Shown here: positions 22,834 through 33,830 of the stretch, one piece after another
Numbering within the stretch: position 1 is the stretch's first letter
Layout: each line of letters begins with the position of its first letter
NCBI GenBank assembly: GCA_037576215.1
Contig: JBANDB010000008.1
Coordinates: forward strand, 3,658,001 to 3,722,000
Direction of reading: 5' to 3'
DNA from: Armillaria gallica
Lineage: Eukaryota > Basidiomycota > Agaricomycetes > Agaricales > Physalacriaceae
Length of the DNA stretch: 64,000 nt
Notes under the pieces: generated by a model
The model's database searches: none
The model's input: the letters and a program-made list of their open reading frames with translations, nothing else
What the model was told of the DNA's origin: nothing
Position numbers and translations under genes: made by a program

Positions 22834-24801
22834 TATAGAGGGGGTATCTTATAGGGAGTATGCTGCGCTCGCAAAATCGTTCATGAACGAAATAAAAAGT
22901 TTTGATTTACAGTGCACTACGGGGAGTATATAGAAGACGAAAGCTGGAAGAGAGACGAGAGCTAGAAAGACAAGGAGAGTATTGTCAACTAGGTACATAC
23001 ATTGCAACGATGGAGCTGCGGTTTGCGAGATGAGATTATGCATATTTATCTCACTAAGACATGGTCAAAGAATTCACTACTTGATCAGCTTGCACTCCAG
23101 TGCTATCTCATGCTCTGATTCGTCCAGGTATTCCCTAAATGCAGCACGTTCAAGGTTCGATTCCAGCATGTGAACCTCTCACGATATATCACTGTCAAGG
23201 TGTACCCTTTCTTCGACTAGCGGAGTAAGTGATTGCCCAAAGAGAAAGTTAGTCTTTTGTAGGCTGAAGCCATATACTAGTTTTTCTTTGATGTCGCTCA
23301 GCCTATGCAAAGGAAAAGTTGCTCAGAAGGGTTCGACTTCTGATGTTTGAGGCAAATTTCGAAGATAGCCCAGCAATTACAAAAGACCGACTCAAGGACA
23401 TCGATAGCGGAAGTACTACTAGGGGCTTGTAGAAGATGAATCGACATGAAGGTTAAAGCTAAGAATTGCTAACGCGAAGGTAGATTACACGGATGATATT
23501 GGGTATAGTACTATATATCCTCGTTTCTGGGACCTGTTTTTCTCTTACCTCTTTGTTAGAATCACTGCGGGGCGGCCGTGCTCAAGTGAACTTGTAAGTG
23601 GCAAAGGTAGGTTACATCTTTGGCACCAGGCGAATGCGACATGGGAACTCACTGCGAAACATATAGCCTTATATACTATGAATTCCGCGGGAATGAGCAA
23701 AGACGTAAGTAAAATCCGTACGAGAACCCAGACGGCGACTAACAATCACCATGAGAAGCTCGAAATCTTAAAAGTTTAGAATTTTCGACTGCCAGTGTTT
23801 TCTGGCTCTCATTGGACAGTTTCTAGAATCCAGATATACTTTCAATTTGGGATAAGTCTCTTACGGTTCGTGTCATCAGGTATGTATCGTCCGCCTGTCT
23901 ACGAGAGACTAGTGGTTTCGGTATTCACCCAGCGACGTCTGACAATATTCTTCATATCGACTTATGAAGCTTAGTCCACTAGTATCTGGAATGCTTCTCT
24001 CTCCGGATCCTCCAACTTCCAATTCAGACAATTTTCCGACATCTTAAGGTCCCCGTTAACCTATTTTTGTGGCGCTTGCATTGCCAAACCCCCTGCATAT
24101 TATTTAGTCACGGTGATCATTTCGCAGTAGAAACCCGTCTGAGAATTGTCGGAGGTGTACATTGAACTTCTTGTAATTGCCTACGGCTAACCATTGGCGA
24201 TGTTTCTATAGGTGCAGTTATTTAGAAATTATTTGCCGCGCTGGAATTCGTAGGTTGGGACGCTGGCCTTTTTTTGACATGTTGGCTGTTTCCGATCGTT
24301 GCAAGGGATGGTTGTGCAGTTCGTACTCTTCCCGCGGGCATGTCGGTTGAAGATCTTGGCAAAGACCTCAAACTACGGTCCGATAAATATTACGATAGTA
24401 GCAGTCAGAGACATTCCCGTGGTGAAATAGCAGACTTGACGAAGGCTTTGATTGGTGTTTATGAAACGGGGACGAATTCATCATGGACGAGGATGGTTGC
24501 CGCATGTTTCCAGATACCTCACGTAGGATATGAATAGTAATCGATATTAACCCTGCATATCATATCCTAATTGGTGCTACTTAAAGACTAATCTATCCTA
24601 TCATGAGACTAAATATAATTCCTAGCATATGGTACTATCAACACCGTGACCAGTATAAAGCTATTACAATAGTAATAAAAGAGCTGCTACGAAATTTCAT
24701 AAGACACTCGCCACAATAACAACATGACATCTTTACATTCGTTCCGGGTCCCGTCCATCGATAGCGCATGCAATGCAATATGTAGCCAACACGCTGCATC
24801 C
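22834..24801. other. 1.97-kb region without a supported gene
   Basis: This is the longest gene-poor stretch. It is AT-richer than its flanks, with only short open frames. One, at 24274-24537 on the plus strand (87 aa, containing SVEDLGKDLKLRSDKYYDS), has a protein-like composition but no recognisable family and no splice support. The 16-mer at 22908-22923 recurs downstream of eL18. It may be a relic of a lost gene or element. Confidence 0.5.
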
Positions 24802-26332
24802 TCATGCTTTTGGGGTCACGAGAGCCTCCAACCTATCCACTTCAGCGGTCAACGCCTGCATCCGTGGACGCGTAAGAATCACATCCAGTAACACGCTCTT
24901 GTCCGGTAGGTGTCCCGAAATATACGCGGCGTTGGTCAAGGGTGATCCCAAGGCCGTCAGTGCATATCTAAAACCACAAATGGTGCGCTTCGCACCAATG
25001 GAGGTCCAGTCTGCCTCGAGGATGCGAGTCGCGGAGACGTTCGAGATGAAAAAAGTCTCGTCAGCCCGTGGATGAAGCGGTGCAGCAAACGTCGCCGTCT
25101 TGAATGTCTTTTCAGCGGAGTGAACGTGCGCGAGGGACAAAGTAGTCCGGCCGGTGGCCAATTGGTAGGATAGGTCGTGCAATGGTAACGATTTCAAGTC
25201 CGCGACGGTGAAGCGAGGATACGGCAGGGGTACGAAGGCGTTGTGAGGATAATCCTGAATTTCGGGATCGTACTGCGCAAGAAGGCCGCGAAAGGATGCT
25301 AAATTGGAACAGTGCACTCTGAGATCCAGATCCGCACAGTGCGCGTACACGGCCTTCAAAACAAATCAGCGACTGTTCCGCGAATATCCAAAAGAGAAAT
25401 TTAAAAACCAACCTTCCATAACCACGCAACAAGAATGTCGCCAGTGCTGACTCTGGGAGATATTTTCCCTTCGCGATGGAGAGCTTGCCTGACGTCTGCA
25501 ACGAGGAAATCCACTATATCCTTTTTCAATATCACCAAATGGTTCTGCACGTCTTGGAACACCCTCTTCCGTAACTGATTGAACACGAGTCTCATCGTAC
25601 CCAAAGTCTTGAGATCCGTGTACCCCCCAAACTCAGCCGGTTGGACCGTCCCGGACCTCTTATGGTCATCCAAGACCTTGAGTACGACGTTGGTGTTCGC
25701 GCCGGTTTTGGGGACAGGCGGGACCGCCCAAGACAAGCCCTTGATTTCCGAGATGAGCGCGTTCACGATGATCTTCGCCCCGGTTCCATCAAAGACGCCA
25801 TGAGGGCGAGCAAAGCCAATGGCTGTCAGTGGCTCTGCGTCTCCCTCGCGGCTTAGTCGGGTGATATGCCAGCAAGTCAGAGGACGATGTCCCCAGTCAT
25901 TGCTCGAATGAGGCGTGTCTGGGTGAAGGAAAAGGCTAGAAGGGAGCGAATGGACAGTAGAGGGTAGATTAGCGGGAAAGGCAATAGGTTTGATAGTCGG
26001 ACATGTTGTGAGGGAGTACGTTTGATAGTTGGGCGGTAAGTCTCCTAGAGGAATAACGATCCGCCATGCTTTCTTGCTCTATGAGGGCGCATATGAGTAC
26101 ACAACAATTGCCAAACGGCGTCGTCACATACGGATTGATTATAGCTCTCTAATCGTCCAGCTAACAAGCGCCATTTGGCTGTAAGCCTATCCAATGCTCC
26201 CGCAAGGACGTCGACGTCGACAACACCTTCGACTAGCCATCCAGTTATGAAGATAGATGTCGAGTAACCGTCATCGAACGGGGTCAATGGATAGAGAGCA
26301 TTAAGCTGAGTGGTTTCCTGGTTGATAGCCAT
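24802..26332 (-). CDS. BAHD-family acyltransferase
   Basis: This is a CoA-dependent acyltransferase of the transferase family (PF02458). Exon 1 starts at 26332 (LNALYPLTPFDDGYS, typical of the fungal branch) and ends near SYNQS. A long exon 2 carries WRIVIPLGDLPPNYQ and the catalytic HxxxD as HGVFDGTG. Exon 3 resumes at AVYAHCAD and ends VTPKA. The usual second motif DFGWG is replaced by a divergent ADWTSIGAK; that motif is structural, and many fungal members vary there. The acceptor is unknown. It lies 314 bp downstream of ERG2 in the same orientation, so sterol or isoprenoid acylation is possible, but this is only positional inference. Confidence 0.85.
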
Positions 26333-26646
26333 AGCGGTAAGATTTTTTGGAGAGGTAAACTAGCCCCATTTTAAAGAGCCAGGAGAATGGGAGTACGTCA
26401 CATACTAGTTCATATGACGAAAGGAGGTTGGAACTGAGAATGGTGAATCGGAAATTGCCAATGTACCTTAAAGGACATGGTATACTCGTTGCACAATTGT
26501 TACCCCTCAATGCATTCAGGGCCGGGCCGGGGGCCGTAGGCAATTTGTCGATTGGAGATATGTTGCACCCACTCGCGCACATTAATACAAACGGGACTTA
26601 GGGATGAGTGGGAACAAATTTCTATGAGAGGCAAGGAAATGCGAGA

Positions 26647-27462
26647 TTAGATTTTGCCGATTAGAAGATTTTGTATCATCTCCCTTGCGGTTACTCTGAC
26701 GGTATTGTACAGCGTCGGGACGTCCAATGTAGACGTAACCGTGTCCGCAAAGCCGAAAGGTAACATAAGTGGAATCCAGCCTAATCAAGAAAGTTAAAGA
26801 TGAATTCATACAAATGGAGTATCGCGTACGAACCACGAGCATACTCCAACGCAAAGCAGCCTTCGTGCATCTTGTATTGTTTGGCTGTACCTCTTGGAAG
26901 ATGATGGACGCTTCCTGCAGGATAGCGCTCCATCTCTAGTGAACCGGGCCTAAACGCCCACTCCTCTCCAACAAGGATATTAAAGTAGTCATCGGCTGTA
27001 TGTAAGCCGGTGTGACCTTCGGTACCGAGGGGAGTACCAAATATAATCAGATACTCAGTGATGCTAGCATGAATGATGTACATGGCACCCATAGCACCGC
27101 CTGCGTTGTTGAAGACCCATTCACTGGAGTCCGTATTGAGACGAATTTGCTCAGACGGGTAGGTGGCGGTGAGATTGGCGACTATATGTTCTATCATTCC
27201 GGCAGTATTGTTTGGAGATGCATCGATCGCGCTTTTCGCGAGTTCATGAAGCTCTGTTGGGTCCAGAACATACCACCGGTCCTGAAACAATCGTGAATAG
27301 AAATTCAGTATCGGAATCCATGACGCGCACCTTGATGGTATCCAGCCAGCTACAAGCAGAAACAAAGATGCTGAGGAACAAAAATCGCGTTGCCCATTTC
27401 AGAACGCTGCCATTCTGCTTTTTCGCTTGGGCTTTCTTTGCTGCCTCATGTTTAACGGCCAT
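26647..27462 (-). CDS. ERG2: C-8 sterol isomerase ERG2
   Basis: This enzyme moves the sterol double bond from C8 to C7 in ergosterol synthesis, in the ER membrane; the family also includes the animal sigma-1 receptor. Three exons (27331-27462, 26834-27281, 26647-26780) sum to 714 nt (237 aa). An N-terminal membrane helix ([13 protein letters not shown]) is followed by [88 protein letters not shown] and the C-terminal [14 protein letters not shown]. It is intact with no missing conserved block. ERG2 is the target of morpholine fungicides. Confidence 0.97.
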
Positions 27463-27759
27463 GATCCTGCAATACTGCCCTATAGATACCGCGAAGAAAT
27501 GGAGAGAATAACAAAATACCTTGGTCAGTAGCTGGAAGAACGTGAAGTGGAGACACTTTGTAAAATAATATCGGCAGACCTTAGAATTTTAGACAAATTT
27601 TAGATCGAACCACTTTGCGATTTCACGATCATGTGAGCGCCTCAGAATCGGCTTTGTCCGGATCGGCCCGTATCCTCCGAATCTTTTTTTCCCAAACCGT
27701 CACGATCAAACAGCAGGCAGTACCGATCCTGGTTTGTTTCCTCTTCCAGTTCCCAGTAT
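27463..27759. promoter_or_regulatory. divergent promoter of ERG2 and the PPR-like gene
   Basis: This 297-bp gap lies between outward-facing starts. No defined sterol-response element was identified by eye. Confidence 0.45.
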
Positions 27760-29292
27760 TTGCTGACTCGATATGCAGAAGGAAACAACCGTATGAGATG
27801 CGGTCTTTTTTTCCCCACTCGTCTTGGGATAAGTCGAATACGAACGGTTCACAGTGGACCTAGCCAATTCAAAGTTCTGTCTGATCCTACCCCCTTACAT
27901 TACTCTGACCTATCGACTCCTGAAGCGGCTCGAGGCCGTAATACCGCCATTTGCTCTCTTCTTGCCCAGGGCGACTATGGAACCGCCGAGAAATTCATCA
28001 ATCGCTTCATTGATGCTACCGGCCGTTTGGAGCAACCACAGCAAAACATTGTCCTTAATTCCGCTCGGAGACCAATTTCCACTCTCATACACGCATATGT
28101 CAGAGCTGGAATGGCACACCATGCAGCTCGCCACGTGTATGTAATGCTGCACAGAAAGAGACCACCAAAGACCAGGACATTAGTCGCTGTCATCAATAGT
28201 CTATTATCTTCAGTTCCTGATGAGGTTGGAGAGAAGGATCCGAAACGCCATTTTTTTGCGAGTTATGTGCTATCGCTCCAGTCCGACCGGGTGACAGATC
28301 CATACTTACGCAACGCTTTGGAGCTCTGGATCAAGGCCGAAAAGGCTCGACTCCCCGCAGCGAAGGAAACCTTTCAGGGTCTCCTAGCGACTTTGATCGC
28401 GCAGGAGGAATGCGTGTCTGCAGGCGCGGTGTTTTCCCGAGTATCACGGCGGCATTGGGAATACATGGCTATGAGAGACATGCATCATCATCCCCGAGAC
28501 GTTACTATGACGAATCAGCGATTCCCTATCAACCCTGCCGAAGCACCCGCGTATCCAGACCCGCGATTATTTGAGAATCTCGTATTCCTTTGCATGTCAG
28601 TTCTCCGACGCACCGAAGCGACTCGTGGGCAACAACAAATTCGCCGTTCTGCAGGCCATGGGTTAATCTTCCTTGCCAGTCTCCTCCACCATCGCCAAAT
28701 ACCCTTTCCAGAAGTCGGATCCCTCATTTCCGCTCTGTTTTATTGTATGCTACTCTCCGATAGTCTATGGGTTCCAGAAAACCCGTTCGGAGGAACCATG
28801 CATTCGTTTCAACGTCAAACATTGAGGCTCGGACAATATACTCATGGCGTCATCAAGAGTCTAGCAAGACGACTCCCTAATCGAAGTCCACCGACTGCTT
28901 ATAGATCACAACGCTACAGCATCCTTCCAGTCCTCTCATACGATTCATATCGCGATCTGCTCATGGGTCTAATTGAATCTTTCCATGACCCAGTTCTCAC
29001 GCTCGAGGTGTGGGAGTCGATGGTGGAACAGCACCTGGGGATTCAGGACGCAGAGCAGTTTTCAAAAAACTTCATGGATGACTTGCCGGAAGAGAGGGTT
29101 TTGAGAGAGAGATTTGACAAGATATTGCGTCGGTGGCGGCGATCACGGAGGAAAATAGTGATTCCTATATTCACACGGGAAGGTGAGACGAAAATGAACG
29201 AGCTCATGGAAGCATTAGGCGATGCAGTTGCTGGTGGGAAGATGAATACACGAGATGCAGAGACACCTCCGATACCTCCTTCAGAATCTTAG
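27760..29292 (+). CDS. PPR-like mitochondrial protein, Agaricomycete type
   Basis: This is a single-exon 510-aa protein. The N-terminus is basic and hydroxylated without acids (RLGISRIRTVHSG), fitting a mitochondrial presequence. The body consists of paired amphipathic helices of about 35 residues, for example RPISTLIHAYVRAGMAHHAA, the spacing of pentatricopeptide repeats. The motifs are weak. The C-terminus is charged and ends PPIPPSES. It probably binds organellar RNA by inference. It resembles the larger protein at 47107-49818 in character. Confidence 0.6.
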   Translation: MLTRYAEGNNRMRCGLFFPTRLGISRIRTVHSGPSQFKVLSDPTPLHYSDLSTPEAARGRNTAICSLLAQGDYGTAEKFINRFIDATGRLEQPQQNIVLNSARRPISTLIHAYVRAGMAHHAARHVYVMLHRKRPPKTRTLVAVINSLLSSVPDEVGEKDPKRHFFASYVLSLQSDRVTDPYLRNALELWIKAEKARLPAAKETFQGLLATLIAQEECVSAGAVFSRVSRRHWEYMAMRDMHHHPRDVTMTNQRFPINPAEAPAYPDPRLFENLVFLCMSVLRRTEATRGQQQIRRSAGHGLIFLASLLHHRQIPFPEVGSLISALFYCMLLSDSLWVPENPFGGTMHSFQRQTLRLGQYTHGVIKSLARRLPNRSPPTAYRSQRYSILPVLSYDSYRDLLMGLIESFHDPVLTLEVWESMVEQHLGIQDAEQFSKNFMDDLPEERVLRERFDKILRRWRRSRRKIVIPIFTREGETKMNELMEALGDAVAGGKMNTRDAETPPIPPSES

Positions 29293-30734
29293 ATTCCTTG
29301 CTCGCACATACGCCATCTCAAGATCAGCATGTGGAACTTATGTCTGGATCATAAATGTTGTAATATATATACTTTAGAGCAGTTTAGAGCCCATCTTTAA
29401 ATGATACTTTCGAATCACACTGTTCAGAAACTAAGGCTTCATGTCATGGCGGCTGTGCTCTGTCAATCCCTGCAGCTATACTGAAATTGTCAATGTACAC
29501 TGCATCGCTAGCGGTTATATTGGCTGCTAGTAGTGGTTTCTATTCTGATCAACGTCCCTTAGAAGGAAAGGAACCGGAGTCCATATTACATGTGTACTGC
29601 CTATGTACCGTAATAATAGACTATGCTACGGGACCGAGCATATATGGTATCATTGATACGGACATGCCCCCGCCTGGTACAATAGTGTGAAAGTACACAG
29701 TTAGATCAGGAGAAGTTAGCCCCGCTGCCTGCCGCATGTCGTCTTTGAGGCGACGATCGCTAGGAACGATTAATCTTTGACCTGAAATACTCGATATACA
29801 CCCTCAAGGGGTGGCAAAGTCCCCGATGTATGTGTTTGGGCGTCATTCGAACGTAATCCACTAGGAATATAAACGACAAGGTGCTCAAATTGTTTGTCAG
29901 CTCTCCGGAGTAGCTCCCATATCGGTCCGATTCCTGAATGATCTCGCCCCATGTGAGTCTGTTCCTGGTATTCAAGCGCATTGGCTCCTTGGCAACGTCG
30001 ACGTTTGGGGGAGACAGGGCGGGACCTAGTCGATTACCAGCCTTGAGCGGATGAGGCAAGAATCTCGAAAAGGATCTTATATATATATAGCGAGATAACG
30101 ATAACGAAGAGTCAGAAAGGTTGTAAATGCAACTACGATGCATCACAGCCTCGACCCAGATTTCGCAAGGGAAACCCAACGACCCCAAGCCACTGCCATT
30201 TGTCCCATAAGACATTCTTCTTCAAGGCAGGCAAAAAAGGCGCAAGCGATACAAGATATATCTGAGATTTTACAGTTCCGATCAGCTTCTCGGCTAACAA
30301 GCACCATTCCAGGGGAGTCTTGGAAAGAACTCGCCACAGGGAGCCCCACCTCTTTGAACCCTTTCAGCTGTTCATTAGGCCCCCCTCAACACCATCGAGA
30401 AACGACGGTCAAAGGAGCAATACATGTGAGGTTCACAAAAGTAGATTACGTTGAGTTCAATTATCCGAAGTGAGAATGGACGCGTACTTTTATGGAACAT
30501 ACTTACTTGCCGAACTCGATGATAAGCCTGATCGCGATCAAATCGTTACGGTAGCCACGCTAAATTTGCATCATATTGATTGTGAATTCGTAGGGTCGAT
30601 GGCACATGTTCCCACTGAGTCCAAGTAGTGACTATAGCTCCAAAACCTGCTGGAAAACACGAGGCCGAGGTGGAGTCTTGACGAGAGTTCATGTCCCTGC
30701 AATCCATTGCGTGATGGAATACGATTCGATTCTG
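29293..30734. other. 1.4-kb region without a supported gene
   Basis: Short overlapping open frames occur on both strands (29760-30215 minus, 30138-30473 plus), none with family character or consistent splice sites. An AT run TATATATATA near 30080 is noted. Nothing else is visible. Confidence 0.45.
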
Positions 30735-32896
30735 TTACAGCTCCTCTCTATTCATGCTAGACTCCGTAACTGGTAGGCAAAGTGCCGGCGAGGTTCCTGT
30801 AAACTGATATTGGCATTTCTCCAACTCGGCGACCGTCAACAAGGCATTCTCCGTTCCACAAGCCATCAACAGCTAAATTAAATCGGCAATCATTATAACT
30901 TGCTCTAGGTCGATGTATCTTGGAACTCACTATTACGCTTCGTTCCGGCCCATTCCAGCATCTGGTACCTTTCTCGTAGTTTTGTTTTTGGTAATATGCG
31001 AGTTGTCCAGGTTCTGCGTCCCGATTCCATGCAACGAATTTCCTAAAAGAAGTTAGTGACTGATATCCAAGAATTACATATTACTCACCCCAAGGTAAAT
31101 GTAGAGCCACCTTTGTTGGGCTTTTGCTTAGCGGTGCCGAATAGACAAACCTCATACGTGTAGCTGTGGGGATGCATGAGTACAGCGGGAGCATGTTTCG
31201 TGGTAATCAGATCACTGACTCTCCGGTATCTTTCTCTAAGCACGTCCCATCGAGTTTCTTCCATTCACCTTCAACCCCAAAACCGGTAGGATCAAAGAGC
31301 TCGGAAAGGTCTTTCTCGGCATTTTCCTTATCTTTGCGAACCTGCTTTAGAGCGTTCTCTGCATCAGTGAAGACTTGGCGTGCGTGAGTGGATTCTAAGA
31401 TCAGTTAGTCGAGATGTGAGGCGGCTCGGACCGATGAAACAAACCTGCTGAGCTACCGACTTCAGGACGGATAATTCCGAAAGACTCGAGCCACGAAAGG
31501 ATCGCATCTTTCAGGTCTTCATATTGAGGTACCAAGGAATCAGGGAGATAGTTGACGATGTCGAAAAGTTCCGCTGACGACGGAATTAGGTGTTCACGTT
31601 GATTCTAAAAAGATAAAACACTCACACAGAGAACCCGGAGCCGGCGATCTGACATATTCATCGTGCTCCAGCAATAAGTCAACGTGTTTCGTTTTCAAAA
31701 GGTTGTCCAGTTCCTTGTCCAGTTCCTCAGCAGTCCATTCGCCATCTGCAAGTGTTCCTTCTTCTGTGGACTCATCCTCCCCTTCTTCATTGTTAGGTTC
31801 ATCCGTTTCTGACGAGTCCTTTCCGACATCATTGATGTGTGGTAACCCGGCGAGATACTCCCACCCGCGAACTGCGTCTAGGACAGCCATATCCTGATAG
31901 TTGGGGTTGTAACTCGTACGAAGTGTGTCTAGTATATCGTTGAGGGTTTTCTCGCGTTCCAAATGCTTCTTGTATTCGCGCTGCAAAGATTTGAGAGCGT
32001 TCGAGTGGGTAATCAAGGAAGCGTAAAGAGCTGAAGTTAACGGTAAATTTCATACTGAGCGACGGTTGGAGGACGACTACTTACGGGATTGTTTCTTGAA
32101 GTCTAACTCAGCCGCAGACAGGGATTCGGTACGTTCAGCGATTTCTGGCATTACCCATGAATAGGTAAGAATGATGATAGCAGAAGAAGACGGGTCAATA
32201 ATGTACCTTGCAGTCTAGCCACTTCTTTCCCCCTAGTAGCGATATCCTGCACCAACGTTTGAACGAGGCTCTCCAGTCGTTTCTTCTCTTTGTGGGCAAA
32301 TGCGATGTATGATGAACGTATTTTGGCTCCCTAAACAATCGTCATGTTGGCTGCACAAAATGACGATACACGCAGCTTACAGTCTTTTGTATCTTAAGTT
32401 CCTCGGTACGTTTCTTTCGATAGTCGGCGCCAACCGTAGCACAGGTATTATTGCAGACTCCCGGAAGTTCATCGGATCCATCGCAGCACTCAAGTTCTAT
32501 TAATGATTATAGGTCGGCTCGCTTCGCTGATAAGATGCGACTCACCGCAGAGACCATCCCTCACACGCGAACTCGGAATGCTTGCACCAATGTGACCTTC
32601 ATTCCGGCAATAGAACATTGTGTTTGCACAAGCGCCAGTACCTGACCGAGGTATTAATTATACGCAGTCTGATGCATTTGGCGCGTCCAACCTGGCTCAT
32701 CGCTACCGTCTAGACAGTCGCAGGAATCATCGTTCACCCATTCCCAGGGTATCTGTTTTGAGCCGTCCAAGCATTCCCACGACTCCGAGCTGGGAGGCGT
32801 GTAGCGAGATAGTAGAGATGGAGGTACTCCAAATGATTTGTCTGTGCCAGCAAGGACAGACAGTGGCAGGGGAAGAATGAGCAGCCAGGGAATCAT
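30735..32896 (-). CDS. glucosidase II beta subunit (ER quality control)
   Basis: This is the non-catalytic subunit that retains glucosidase II in the ER and presents N-glycans for trimming. A signal peptide (IPWLLILPLPLSVLAG) is followed by two LDL-receptor class A modules (CLDGSKQIPWEWVNDDSCDC..DGSDEPG and CDGSDELPG). A long coiled coil follows (KSLQREYKKHLEREKTLNDI and others), then an acidic linker, then the C-terminal MRH domain with YTYEVCLFG, GTRCWNGPERSV and the final cysteine pair (EKCQYQF..ALCLP). The protein ends NREEL, loosely like an ER-retrieval signal but not HDEL. About eight introns are inferred. It is divergent from eS25, with 149 bp between start codons. Confidence 0.92.
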
Positions 32897-33045
32897 TACC
32901 GGTAGGGAATACAGAGGTCGAACTTAGTGTTAACGTGTCGACGGCTGCGTCATGTGATTACGTCAGCAAACAAGGCCACACAGGAGGGCCCTCACAATCG
33001 CACAGAACACAGAGACGACCCACTCATCGACGGTCGCAAAAATCA
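32897..33045. promoter_or_regulatory. compact bidirectional promoter, glucosidase II beta / eS25
   Basis: Only 149 bp separate two outward-facing start codons. All core promoter and 5' UTR sequence for both genes must lie here or in the eS25 first intron. Confidence 0.5.
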
Positions 33046-33566
33046 ATGGTGAGTGCCATTTTTCCTTTGAGGCTCGCAGTATCTATGCAGGACATCTATT
33101 CGACTGGTGCTATACTCTCGTTTTCAATGGATTTGCATTGTCTGGGCTGGATGCGACCGTTGCACTTTGGATAACGTTGGCTGACTTTGCTCCATCTTTT
33201 TAGGCCAAGGCAAAAGCACCCCCTCCGTCGAGTGGCGGCAAAGCCGCGAAGAAAAAGAAGTGGTCCAAGGGAAAGGTCAAGGACAAGGCTCAGCACGCCG
33301 TCTCCCTTGACAAGGCTACATACGATCGCATCATCAAGGAAGTCCCCACCTTCCGATTCATCAGCCAGAGCATCCTCATTGAGCGGCTGAAGATCAATGG
33401 CAGTCTCGCCCGGATTGCTATCAGGCATTTGGAGAAGGATGGTCAGATTAAGCGGATTGTGCACCACTCGTCACAGCTGGTCTACAGTGAGTCTTTTCCC
33501 TCTTGTTAGTATTATACCTTTACCTATCTTTATCCTCTAGCACGATCAACGACAGCATCGGATTAG
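33046..33566 (+). CDS. RPS25: 40S ribosomal protein eS25
   Basis: Three exons (33046-33048, 33204-33486, 33541-33566) total 312 nt (103 aa). The ATG is alone in its exon, followed by GTGAGT and a 155-nt intron. The basic head AAKKKKWSKGKVKDK, then LDKATYDRIIKEVPTFRFIS, LIERLKINGSLARIAIRHLE and GQIKRIVHHSSQLVYTR are unmistakable eS25. It is part of the small-subunit head and needed for IRES-driven initiation in yeast. It is intact. Confidence 0.97.
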
Positions 33567-33830
33567 ATTCGTTGACCTTCGTTTTCCTATCGCTTTCATG
33601 CATCTATGTATTACACCAATCAAAATCCATGCTGCCTGACCACCGTAATGTCGTTTGAGAGAATTGCTCTGAAAATTAAGAACATTTAATTTAAATTGGA
33701 TAATTGGTCGTCGTAGTGGTCGACGGCGTTGACAGAATGTATCGGGCCGGAATAATGGAACCGGAGATATACTCCACATATTGTTCCCCATCCTTGGCAG
33801 TTTGTCAAGTCATCTCTTCCACCTACCATC

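Noticed and set aside
23140..23175. B-box match GGTTCGATTCC in the gene-poor region
   Set aside because: The T-stem does not pair beyond two bases and no A-box or anticodon arm is present.
22834..24801. Possible transposon remnant in the gene-poor stretch
   Set aside because: No terminal repeats, target-site duplication or transposase/RT motif could be seen.
29760..30473. Overlapping open frames of 100-150 codons on both strands
   Set aside because: No splice support, no family character, and composition like non-coding sequence.
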